NCBI RefSeq assembly: GCF_004634245.1
Contig: NZ_SJTF01000009.1
Span: 164,687-228,686 of the forward strand
Origin: Flavobacterium foetidum
Lineage (GTDB): Bacteria; Bacteroidota; Bacteroidia; Flavobacteriales; Flavobacteriaceae
Length of the DNA: 64,000 nt
Direction of reading: 5' to 3'
Of the stretch, positions 43,853 to 51,900 are shown one piece after another. The stretch's first letter is position 1, and each line of letters begins with the position of its first letter. The notes beneath the pieces are model-generated. The model ran no database searches, was not told where the DNA came from, and saw nothing but the letters and a program-made list of their open reading frames with translations. The translations under genes and the position numbers were made by a program.

Positions 43853-44752
43853 CTACATCATGTTAATAGTTTCTTCCATCGAATCAAAAACACGAATTCT
43901 GTCTGATAGAATTTTTGGGTCTATATGTTCGGTCATTTTACCCATAAGCCAGATTTCGTTGTTTTTTTGCAGCAATTTCTGTCCCATTGATTTTACGTAC
44001 TGGTTGATAACAGTTCGGTCCGGCTGAATAGTCATGAACGAAACAAATGTGATATTTTCAAAATGTCTTGTCAAATCCTGAAGATTTTCTATAGGCATGC
44101 TTTCGCCTAAGTATATGGTTTTGTAGCCTTTATCGAGAATTTCGTATTGAAGATACAATAATCCGATTTGGTGAATTTCATTTAGCGGAAGCGACAATAC
44201 AAAAATACGATCGGTTTTGGTTGGCTTTTTGATTTGCAGGCTTTCGGTATAAATCAAAATTTTCTGCTTGATCAAATAACTCATAAAATGTTCATTTGCA
44301 GGTGTTATGGTTTCGGACTGCCATAAAAGTCCGAGTTCTTTAAGAAGCGGGAGAAAATGTTCTTTGAAAACTTCTTTGAATGTCTTCTCCGAGATAAGCC
44401 AGTCAAAAGTATTGAAGAATAATTCCTGGTCAAAATTCATCATTGCCATTTTAAAAGAAGTAATGGCGTAGTTTTGAGAGTTTTTCTTAGAAATGATTTC
44501 GCGAACCAATTGCGGAATTTTTTCTTCTGGATAAGTTGCGATTTTAGAAATCTTATAACCGTACTCGTGCAGTAAGGTTATATTTAAAAGTTTTTGCAGG
44601 TTTTGCAGATTATAAAGGCGAATATTGGTGTCTGTACGCATAGGCTCGAGAATGTTATATCTCTTCTCCCAGATGCGTATCGTGTGGGCTTTTATTCCAG
44701 ATAAGTTCTCAAGGTCTTTAATGCTGAAGACGGTCTTAATGTTGTTTATCAT
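43853..44752 (-). CDS. CarH/LitR-like MerR regulator with B12-binding domain
   Basis: A 299-residue regulator. Residues 6-70 form the MerR DNA-binding domain (SIKDLENLSGIKAHTIRIWEKRYNILEP). Residues 100-170 form the helical cap with W144, nine residues, then E154-H155, exactly the W-x9-EH motif of AdoCbl photoreceptors. Residues 183-299 form the Rossmann B12 domain, with E192-I-H194-Q-I-G197 in the place of D/E-x-H-x-x-G, so the cobalt-binding His is present. CarH proteins repress carotenoid genes in the dark and release DNA in light. I start at the ATG at 44752 because the promoter's -7 box (44771-44778) excludes an upstream ATG at 44773. Confidence 0.93.
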   Translation of the reverse strand: MINNIKTVFSIKDLENLSGIKAHTIRIWEKRYNILEPMRTDTNIRLYNLQNLQKLLNITLLHEYGYKISKIATYPEEKIPQLVREIISKKNSQNYAITSFKMAMMNFDQELFFNTFDWLISEKTFKEVFKEHFLPLLKELGLLWQSETITPANEHFMSYLIKQKILIYTESLQIKKPTKTDRIFVLSLPLNEIHQIGLLYLQYEILDKGYKTIYLGESMPIENLQDLTRHFENITFVSFMTIQPDRTVINQYVKSMGQKLLQKNNEIWLMGKMTEHIDPKILSDRIRVFDSMEETINMM

Positions 44753-44770
44753 TTTTTCGGATTGGATGAA

Positions 44771-44798
44771 CAAATGTAGAATAAAAAGTTAAATTCAA
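44771..44798 (-). promoter_or_regulatory. merR promoter
   Basis: On the minus strand TACATTTG (44778-44771) matches TAnnTTTG, with TTG at 44798-44796 and a 17-bp spacer. It overlaps the direct repeats described separately. Confidence 0.7.
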
Positions 44799-44817
44799 CC
44801 TTAAAACAACCTTAAAA
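44796..44817. promoter_or_regulatory. 11-bp direct repeats, candidate MerR operator
   Basis: CAACCTTAAAA occurs twice in perfect tandem (44796-44806 and 44807-44817). The first copy covers the -33 TTG of the merR promoter. Tandem 11-bp repeats are the arrangement bound by CarH-type regulators. Confidence 0.55.
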
Positions 44818-44958
44818 ACATAGATTATTAGCGATTTACGGGTTTAAAAACCGTTTTTTATATAAAAAAAGTTTGCTTTTTTGTAAAAAAAATATTATTT
44901 TAAGTTAAAATAAAAAAATGGCTGCAATAATAATTTGTAACTTTTTAGGTACAAAAAA

Positions 44959-45042
44959 ATGAATCTTATTTACAAATCGATTGCTGTTTTTGGTGTCGCT
45001 TTGACTTTACCATTTTACTACTATTCGTGTAAACAGGTTTGA
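44959..45042 (+). pseudogene. Truncated lipoprotein N-terminus
   Basis: A 27-residue reading frame (MNLIYKSIAVFGVALTLPFY, then YYSCKQV and stop) looks like a lipoprotein signal with Cys24, then ends abruptly. Directly after, the sequence becomes a minus-strand remnant related to the toxin island. It is likely the first part of an exported protein gene that the island's left edge cut off. Confidence 0.5.
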
Positions 45043-45217
45043 CTGTTCCTCCTTTTGCTTTTGTATCATAATGATATTTAGAATCCACCAATACCACATG
45101 CAACCATTATAATTGAAGTACCTTTTCCTCTCTCATCATTTCATGATCTAGTCCTAATCCCAAGAGCATTTCATGTGGTCCAGCTGGTGAGGTGCCAAGT
45201 CCATCACTTACCAGCCA
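45036..45217 (-). pseudogene. Degenerate orphan toxin-tail remnant 5
   Basis: On the minus strand protein-like pieces appear in shifting frames: WLVSDGLGTSPAGPHEMLLG, then GTSIIMVACGIGG, then VDSKYHYDTKAKGGTVKP. No open frame joins them. I do not recognise the domain. Position at the end of the immunity string suggests the leftover of another toxin tail or immunity gene. The remaining space to the next gene shows nothing else. Confidence 0.45.
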
Positions 45218-45234
45218 CTATATTGTGATTGCGT

Positions 45235-45735
45235 TTAGTTTTTAAAAAGATACCTGTATTTTCCGCAATCTCTTTTTAGGAATATTTTTTTATTCTGAAG
45301 AAAGTTCGTGTAACAGTATTTGTTGCATTTAAAATCAAATTTCGCAATACCAATTAATTCGTCTTTTTTGTAAAAAAGCATTATGTCTTGATAGCAATTC
45401 AGACATTTGTAATCAGGGAAATATTCGCCTGGGTTGTGACCTGTGAAAAAATCTTTAAGCTGGATAGATAATTCATCATTGATTTCATTTTTCACAAACC
45501 CAAATTGAGGTAGATTTTTATAATGAGTTTTATTATTCTCGTTAACAAAATCAGAATAGTAAACCTCAAACCTAGGAGTATTATCTGGAGGGCCTGGGAT
45601 TTTATAATAATCACTATGATAATATTCTACTTTGTCATAAAATAAGGTGTTATCTTTATCCTTAACACAACTAAATGAAATAATACTTATAAGTAAAGCA
45701 ATCATTTCTTTTTTAAATAATAAATTACTTTTCAT
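45235..45735 (-). CDS. Orphan immunity lipoprotein, paralogue of the cognate one
   Basis: A 166-residue lipoprotein (SIISFSC, Cys23). The central IPGPPDNT and the Cys pairs in KCLNCYQD and CNKYC are shared with the 164-residue immunity protein at 48409-48903. The last ~55 residues are almost identical in both, while the N-terminal half differs clearly. Its ATG lies inside the end of a toxin-tail remnant, just as the other copy's ATG lies inside the end of the RHS gene. It likely protects against a related toxin variant. Confidence in the gene is high; the immunity role is inferred. Confidence 0.8.
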   Translation of the reverse strand: MKSNLLFKKEMIALLISIISFSCVKDKDNTLFYDKVEYYHSDYYKIPGPPDNTPRFEVYYSDFVNENNKTHYKNLPQFGFVKNEINDELSIQLKDFFTGHNPGEYFPDYKCLNCYQDIMLFYKKDELIGIAKFDFKCNKYCYTNFLQNKKIFLKRDCGKYRYLFKN

Positions 45736-45928
45736 TAATTATTTTTTTTACCTCTTTACTATTCGGTTTCCAATCCCAAGGAAATGACTTAATGAGTTTT
45801 CCGCCTTTATATACATTCCAAGAGCCTTTGTTTTTAGTTCCATTTGTAGCTGTACCCATTTATTCTCCATTTTCGTTGTAAAGTACATTTCCAGTGGCAC
45901 CTACAGTAATTAAACCAGTAGATGAAAA
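45725..45928 (-). pseudogene. Orphan RHS C-terminal toxin tail (remnant 4)
   Basis: The minus strand reads SSTGLITVGATGNVLYNENG, an in-frame TAA, then MGTATNGTKNKGSWNVYKGG and so on to KKIINEK and a stop. This is near-identical to the last ~65 residues of the full RHS protein (which has a Gln-Tyr pair where the stop lies). It has no upstream RHS sequence, so it is a displaced, inactive tail left next to its immunity gene. Confidence 0.88.
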
Positions 45929-45974
45929 CTATTTGCTTCATAAAGGGATTTGCTAAAAAAAGAGAAGTAAGACG

Positions 45975-46050
45975 AATAAGGTTTCGAACACTTGTGATTG
46001 TAAATCCGCGCTAACGGTTTGAAAATCTGTGCAATGGTATCTCACCTTGT
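45975..46050. repeat. GATTGTAAATCCGCGCTA repeat, copy 1
   Basis: The core CGAACACTTGTGATTGTAAATCCGCGCTAACGG matches copies at 47930-48015 and 48329-48395. Each lies at a boundary between toxin/immunity modules. Confidence 0.7.
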
Positions 46051-46207
46051 TTTTTCAAATTCTCAATTAAATTATGCTTACTTATCCCATTTATTAAAGT
46101 ATCACCTAAAGTAGTAGTATTTACAACGTATTAAAGCTTGCCTTCAAAAGATTGAGAATTAATATGAAGTGCAAAAAAGAAGAAAAATAAAGAATTAAAT
46201 TTTTCAT
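46030..46207 (-). pseudogene. Degenerate small secreted protein
   Basis: A frame from the ATG at 46207 gives MKNLILYFSSFLHFILILNL and stops after about 28 residues. A shifted frame then reads NTTTLGDTLINGISKHNLIE and NLKKQGEIPLHRF. The pieces look like one exported protein with a frameshift, possibly a decayed immunity gene. No family is recognised. Confidence 0.5.
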
Positions 46208-46251
46208 TTAGTTTTTTTTGTATTATTAATAATTTATGTCTTTTCTATATT

Positions 46252-46764
46252 CTATTTTTTAATCAACTCATATTCCTGTACTACATAAATATTAAAAATA
46301 GATCTTTTGTATTCTAATCTTAATAAATAATTATCAATAATATTTTTTCTCTCCAAATGGTTATGATTTTTAAATCCTACACTATAAACTTTATTATCAA
46401 AATAAAAAAGCAATCTATCTGATCGACCAGAAATATAATTTGATATTTTGCATTTTTTTTCAAAAATTTCATTCTGGCTTTTAAATATTATATATTCATT
46501 GATTGGAATTTTTAAAATTAAAGCGATATAAATGGAAAAAAAAGAAACCGTTATCATTACGAAAAAATAGTTCCAAATGCCTTTTGTTATTTTAATTTTA
46601 TCCTTAACCTCTAATACAGATAATATAATAAAGGATAATGAAAATAATATCCAAAAAATATATTTAGGAGAGTTTAATATCAATTGATTGTCTCGTAGAT
46701 ATAATACTATACCTATTAGCAGTAAAAAATAAATCCACTTACTCTTTAAAATTTTATTTATCAT
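46252..46764 (-). CDS. Membrane protein, probable orphan immunity protein
   Basis: A 170-residue protein with three hydrophobic segments (about residues 10-27, 33-50 and 64-86) and a soluble, basic C-terminal half. It has no recognised family. It starts 20 bp after the end of an orphan toxin-tail remnant and is very AT-rich, like the other genes in this island. By this position it would protect the cell against the lost toxin domain; that is inference only. Confidence 0.65.
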   Translation of the reverse strand: MINKILKSKWIYFLLLIGIVLYLRDNQLILNSPKYIFWILFSLSFIILSVLEVKDKIKITKGIWNYFFVMITVSFFSIYIALILKIPINEYIIFKSQNEIFEKKCKISNYISGRSDRLLFYFDNKVYSVGFKNHNHLERKNIIDNYLLRLEYKRSIFNIYVVQEYELIKK

Positions 46765-46784
46765 TTTCTTTTTGTTTATCTTTT

Positions 46785-47070
46785 CTATATTGATTTGCTT
46801 TTTTTTGAAATGGTTCCTTTTTGAACAGCATCTTTTGTCTTTTGTCGTAAAAGGTTATTTGTACCTTTTAATGCTTTGTTTCCTTGCTCTTTTACCTTTT
46901 TAAAATAATTTTTAATTCTGGTAGGAGATTCACCATTTTCAACTTTATTTAGCATTTTATTTACTTTAGGTATTAAAGCCTTATTTTCAATCTTCAAACT
47001 ACCAAGCATTTCTTCAGCTTTTACTGCTCATCTTTAGAATAATTCTTAAGAATTTTTATTCCTTTTCAAT
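46785..47070 (-). pseudogene. Orphan toxin tail (remnant 2/3)
   Basis: The minus strand has an open frame of 74 residues (MLGSLKIENKALIPKVNKML to KGTISKKSKSI), preceded in other frames by KGIKILKNYSKDE and AVKAEEMLG. A frameshift and lack of an upstream start suggest it is the C-terminal part of a larger, lysine-rich toxin domain. It is followed by the putative immunity membrane protein gene. No catalytic motif is recognised. Confidence 0.5.
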
Positions 47071-47133
47071 AGGTTAGAAGTCTAAATCTCACATCACTTA
47101 CTTTGAAACACTACCGGGAAAACACTACCTCTT

Positions 47134-47760
47134 TTACTCTCTACCTTCTGTCCAATAAGGCATTTTATAAAAATAATCATCTAAAGTTCCTTCTGAAAGT
47201 TTATAGCTAAATTTGTTTTTTATCTTAGTTATTAATAAAAGTATCTCCTGATAAGTTAATTTATTGACATCTATATCTTTACCTTCTTTATCGACAACCT
47301 CGCTAAGAATAATTTTATTGTTTTTATAATCAATTTTAAATACAGAAGGGCGATCAACTCCAAATTTGGTAATTCCATATACTGGCATAAGTTTGTCATT
47401 TAGAATATACAACGAAAAAGGTCGGTTTTTCACAGATTGAAAATTGGGAAGTAGTGAATTGATAGCCAATTTTAAATTTTCTTTTTTATCAAAAAGTACC
47501 CTACTGCGAAATCCGTTATATAAAATTTTATAATTCGAATCAGAAAATACAACCTGACATTTCTTTAATTCATCAATACCAAAATCATCAAAATGATTAT
47601 CACATATATATCCATTTTGAATTAATTTATCCATATCTGATAGATATTCGATTTTCAGTCCTTGATCTTTGCACTCATGGTCTTTTTTATTTGTACAAAA
47701 AATAAAAAGGAATACTAAAAAAAAACTATATTTTACCGTTTTATTTACTTTTTCATTCAT
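47134..47760 (-). CDS. Exported protein, probable orphan immunity protein
   Basis: A 208-residue protein with an N-terminal hydrophobic segment ending in FLFIFC (residue 22), which may be a lipoprotein signal. The rest is mixed alpha/beta (LSDMDKLIQNGYICDNHFDDFG, FSLYILNDKLMPVYGITKFG). No family is recognised. It starts 12 bp after the stop of another toxin-tail remnant, which reads GGMSIKYSRPNNRFGDVPET, so the same tail/immunity order is repeated. The immunity role is inferred from this order. Confidence 0.7.
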   Translation of the reverse strand: MNEKVNKTVKYSFFLVFLFIFCTNKKDHECKDQGLKIEYLSDMDKLIQNGYICDNHFDDFGIDELKKCQVVFSDSNYKILYNGFRSRVLFDKKENLKLAINSLLPNFQSVKNRPFSLYILNDKLMPVYGITKFGVDRPSVFKIDYKNNKIILSEVVDKEGKDIDVNKLTYQEILLLITKIKNKFSYKLSEGTLDDYFYKMPYWTEGRE

Positions 47761-47771
47761 TATTTAACTAA

Positions 47772-47874
47772 TTAATTTTTTAATGTACGGAAAATCTTTT
47801 TTGTTTCAGGAACATCTCCAAATCTGTTGTTAGGTCTTGAATATTTGATACTCATTCCTCCATTACTATTACTT
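47772..47874 (-). pseudogene. Orphan RHS toxin-tail remnant
   Basis: The minus strand reads SNSNGGMSIKYSRPNNRFGD followed by VPETKKIFRTLKN and a stop. It resembles the last ~33 residues of a larger protein and has no start. It directly precedes the gene at 47134-47760. Its toxin type cannot be told. Confidence 0.55.
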
Positions 47875-47929
47875 TAAATTATAGAAAGCGGGTAACGTAC
47901 CATTTTTTGTTAAACATAAAAATAAGGCT

Positions 47930-48015
47930 TCGAACACTTGTGATTGCAAGGCCATGCTATCGTTAATGGATATAAATCTGCTCAATCGGATTGCAAATCC
48001 GTGAGATTGGGTTTT
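47930..48015. repeat. GATTGCAAATCCGCGCTA repeat, copy 2
   Basis: A degenerate copy followed by a better one: CTCAATCGGATTGCAAATCCGTGAGATTGG. It shares CGAACACTTGTGATTG with copy 1 and AAATCTGC-CAATCGGAT with copy 3. Confidence 0.7.
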
Positions 48016-48028
48016 TGATCTAATTTTT

Positions 48029-48330
48029 CTAGTCAGCTTTTAAGTAAAGTAATATTCTGCTAAAAATTAATACAAATAGAAAAATCATTCCACCTAGAAG
48101 GAAACTGCCAAGCAATACGATAAACCACCAATATGGCAAAACCCATATAATGTACTATATAAAGTAGTTTACTAAATCTTTTTACCATATTGCTTCATAA
48201 TACTTTTCTCTGAAAATATCATCATTCAATCCCGAGAGATAAGATATTAGAAAAATAATTAAAAAACTTATTAGAAACAAATTACGAACTTTTTCATTTT
48301 TATGTAGATCTGCTTTTTCAAAAAGAGCAT
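48029..48330 (-). pseudogene. Decayed membrane protein
   Basis: Starting near the ATG at 48330, shifting frames read LFEKADLHKNEKVRNLFLIS, FLIIFLISYLSGLNDDIF and, after a stop and a frame change, YIIWVLPYWWFIVLLGSFLL followed by GGMIFLFVLIFSRILLYLKAD and a stop at 48029. The pieces make a membrane protein of about 100 residues with three helices. It is broken by at least one stop and two frameshifts. Probably another dead immunity gene. Confidence 0.6.
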
Positions 48331-48395
48331 ACCGATAGCACGGATTGCAAATCCGCGCTATCGGTACTTGAGATATATCTGCACAATCGGATAGT
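48329..48395. repeat. GATTGCAAATCCGCGCTA repeat, copy 3
   Basis: CCGATAGCACGGATTGCAAA followed by TCCGCGCTATCGG forms a hairpin (CCGATAGC/GCTATCGG) around a GGATT-GC-AAATCC core. It lies directly after the cognate immunity gene. Confidence 0.8.
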
Positions 48396-48408
48396 TTTTC
48401 ACATACAT

Positions 48409-48903
48409 TTATTTTTTAAAAAGATACTTGTATTTTCCGCAATCTCTTTTTAGGAATATTTTTTTATTCTGAAGAAAGTTTGTGTAACAATATTTGTTGC
48501 ATTTAAAATCAAACTTCGCAATACCGATTAATTCGTCTTTTTTGTAAAAAAGCATTATGTCTTGGTAGCAATTTAAACATCTCGGATCTACCATTTTTGT
48601 GGGCGGAGCTGTACTGGTAAAAAAATCATCTATTTTTAATGCGAACTCAGGACTAATCTTGCATTCTGCGTAACCAAATTTAGAAAGATTTGAATAAGCT
48701 TCTACATTGGTTTTATGAGCAAAGTGAAAAAAATAAATTTCATGTTTTTGAGTATTGTCAGGAGGTCCTGGTATCATATATGTATTGCTATGATAATACA
48801 ATACCTTATCATAAAAAGTATCTTTCTTTTTTTCTTCACATCCGACTAGAATAATGATTAGTGAGATGATTAATATTTTTTTTGCAAATTTAATTCTGTT
48901 CAT
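48409..48903 (-). CDS. Cognate immunity lipoprotein of the RHS toxin
   Basis: A 164-residue lipoprotein (IILVGC, Cys22). It shares IPGPPDNT and two Cys pairs (CLNCYQD, CNKYC) with the orphan copy at 45235-45735; the last ~55 residues are nearly identical. Its ATG overlaps the end of the RHS gene by 14 bp, so the two are translationally coupled, which is typical for a toxin with its immunity gene. Being a lipoprotein, it would act outside the cytoplasm, so the toxin is likely to work in the periplasm. No family is recognised. Confidence 0.82.
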   Translation of the reverse strand: MNRIKFAKKILIISLIIILVGCEEKKKDTFYDKVLYYHSNTYMIPGPPDNTQKHEIYFFHFAHKTNVEAYSNLSKFGYAECKISPEFALKIDDFFTSTAPPTKMVDPRCLNCYQDIMLFYKKDELIGIAKFDFKCNKYCYTNFLQNKKIFLKRDCGKYKYLFKK

Positions 48904-51900
48904 TTAAATATTTTTTTACATCATTACTATTAGGTTTCCAATTCCAAGGAAATGACTTAATGAGTTTTCCATTTTTATATACATTCCAAGAACCTTTATT
49001 TTTTGTGCCATTTGTTGCGGTTCCGATATATTGCCCTTTTTCATTATATAATACATTTCCTGTAGCACCAACAGTTATTAATCCAGTTTTTTTATTCTCT
49101 ATCGAGAGAGTTTTCGCTACTGAATTCTCACCATATGCACCTCTACAGCCATGTAATATTAGAATATGATTTTTCTTCGATAAAAAAGAACTACTTATAT
49201 TATTTGTTTTAAGCCAGTTTCTCATATGTTCAGTATTAGAAACTGCATGATGAACTCCTTCTGCTTCAAAATAGATGGTGAGATAAGAATATCCTTTTGA
49301 ATTTGAATCTCCATCTGTATACCATCCGTGTGAATAAATATGTGTTGTATTATTTTCTACTTTCTGCTTAACTGCATTGGCATAAATAGATTTATTTGTT
49401 CGAATATGAGATTCTTCATTTATTCTATCCGCTCTTTGTAATAAAGGATCTACAACAGTATTTTTATCGGCATTGAATATGGTTCCATTATTTGTAACCT
49501 CAGTTTGTTTTCCATTTGGATCAACATATTTTACAGGATTTTGATAACAATAAATATAAGGGTTTAAATTTCCACTATAATAAATACCTCCATTATGCTG
49601 TCCTTCAAAATAAAATTCATTCTCAAATACAGGATTAAAAAGCGCTAGTGGGTCAACATTCAACCACAACGAAGTTTTCATATCCAAATACCTAGCCCCA
49701 TAATAACTCAAATTTGTTTCCCTATCCAATTCCTTTCCATTAAATAAATAAGGCGAAGAAAAACTAGATGAATGCTCCTCAAACAAAACCTCACCAAATG
49801 CAATATACTCCACATGTTGTGAAATAGAACCGTTTTTGTTGGTAATATACGAAGTACTTCCCAAATGATCAGGATGGAAATAGAAAATATCATTCTCAGG
49901 CATACCTGTTCCGGTAAAACCTTCTCCCGATTTTACGGTTTCGGGCTCAACCGGAGGGCCGAATTGTACTGGTGGCCCCGGTACATCTCCCGGCGCATTG
50001 AAAATTGGGTTTCTCGGCCATCCTTCTGGCGGTTCCTGATTTTCGTCTACCGGTTTAATTACTTCGCTTGGGTATGGATTTCCTGTAAACTCTGGCGTTG
50101 CATAAATGCCTTGTTGGGTCGGTGGTCCAGGCGGTAAGCCTAAACTTCGCACATAGGTATCTAATGCTTTTTGCTGCTCAGCTGTTAGTTTGGTGTAATT
50201 TACACCACCTGCTGTAATTCCTAATGGTTGTGCAAAAGCGCCATTCCCCAGTTTGCTTACAATACGTCCGGCACCTTCAAAATAATGTTTGGTAAATTTA
50301 CCTTTACTAATTACAAAATACGGAGAAACATAACCCGTATAATCATCGGTATGTACAATCGTTGCAGCAGTTTCACCGTTTATAGCTACATTCTGCGAAT
50401 CTCCTGAACTTTTAATAACACGTTCGCCTCCTGCATCATATGTATATTGGTGGATTCTACCGTTATCGTTAATTCCCATCAAGCGGTTTTCTTCGTCCCA
50501 AGTCATTTTTCTGAAGTTTTGGTCTTCGGTATAACTCGTTGGGTTTCCGTTACCGTCGTAAACGTACTCACGTGGAATAGCTTTTCCGACTTCAGCAATT
50601 TTATTTGGCGCGTTCGGATGTAATTCGTTATCGTAATTATAATCTAAGACATACCCTTTCTGAACATTATTAACGGTATGCACCAAATCTTTTTTAGTAA
50701 TATTGTGCATTTTGTTGTAGCTCATATTCAGTTCGTAACTTGCTTTGGTAAATTCGCCCTGATAAGTCGCTTTTGCCGATTTTAATCGGTAAAAATCATC
50801 GTACTGATATTCGTGCGAAGATGTTCCTCCCAAAGTATTATTAACAATCGGAGCAGTGTTTTTGATGCTCAGTACATTTCCGACCAAATCATAACCGTAA
50901 GCATTGTTCATGACCTGTCTTGTGCCGCTTTTTACCTGCATTTGCTGTAACCTGCGCATGACAGGATCGTAAGTATAATTGGTTTCGGTATTGTTTCCGT
51001 ATTTTAAATACTTGCGCTGTTCAAATTCGTCATAACTCAATTGTTTGATATAATCGTAAGTATGACTTTCTTTTTTACCCTGCATGCTCTGTAGGTTTCC
51101 AGCGCGGTTATAAGTATATTCTACTACCTCACCATCTGGATAAGTCATTTTCTGAATACGGTTCCAAGTGTCGTATTCGTACTGCGAAATATAGGTCTGA
51201 ACATCTGTAGGCGTAATACGAAGGGTACGGATTTCTTTTTCAATTTCTCCCAGTTTCCCATAGAAAAATTCCTGACCACCGCTGGCATCCTGTACAAACC
51301 ACAATCTGCCTCGACGAGATGCAGTTCCATCAGCTTTGCCGTAGTTATATTGCACATTATTCTGCGGATTTTTAGGATATTTTATGCTTTCTAAACGGTT
51401 GAAATTGTACACATATTCAATCGCACCGCCGTTTGGTACTGTGTTTTTGATGTCCTGTGTGATACGAGTAGTTAAGTTACTTGCCAAATCGTATTGCATC
51501 GTTGTTGTTCCAGCGTCAGGGTGTGTAAATTCTGTACGTCTTCCTAACCAGTCATAACTGCTTTTGGTAACATGATCCATAGCATCGGTTACTTTGATCA
51601 TTTCGCCTAATGCATTGGTCTCAAACTTGGTTAATAAATCATTCTGCATGCTGGCTAAATTCTGTCCAGTGGCATCTGTAAATGTTTCAGCTGTTTTGTT
51701 TAATGCATCGGTCTGAGTAGTTTTTAATACCATTACTCCATCATAATCTTCCAAAACAAAAGTAGTAGTATTGGTACTTCCGTCGGGTAATGTCACTTTT
51801 ACAGCTCTGTTAACTTCGTCGTATTCTGTTTCAGTTGGTGTAACATTTGACAATGCGGCACTCAAATTATTATCAATTGTAGTAGTGGTGGTAGGGTAGT

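Noticed and set aside
44796..44817. Classic inverted-repeat MerR operator with 19-bp spacer
   Set aside because: The promoter spacer is 17 bp and the visible repeats are direct, not inverted, which fits CarH-type better.
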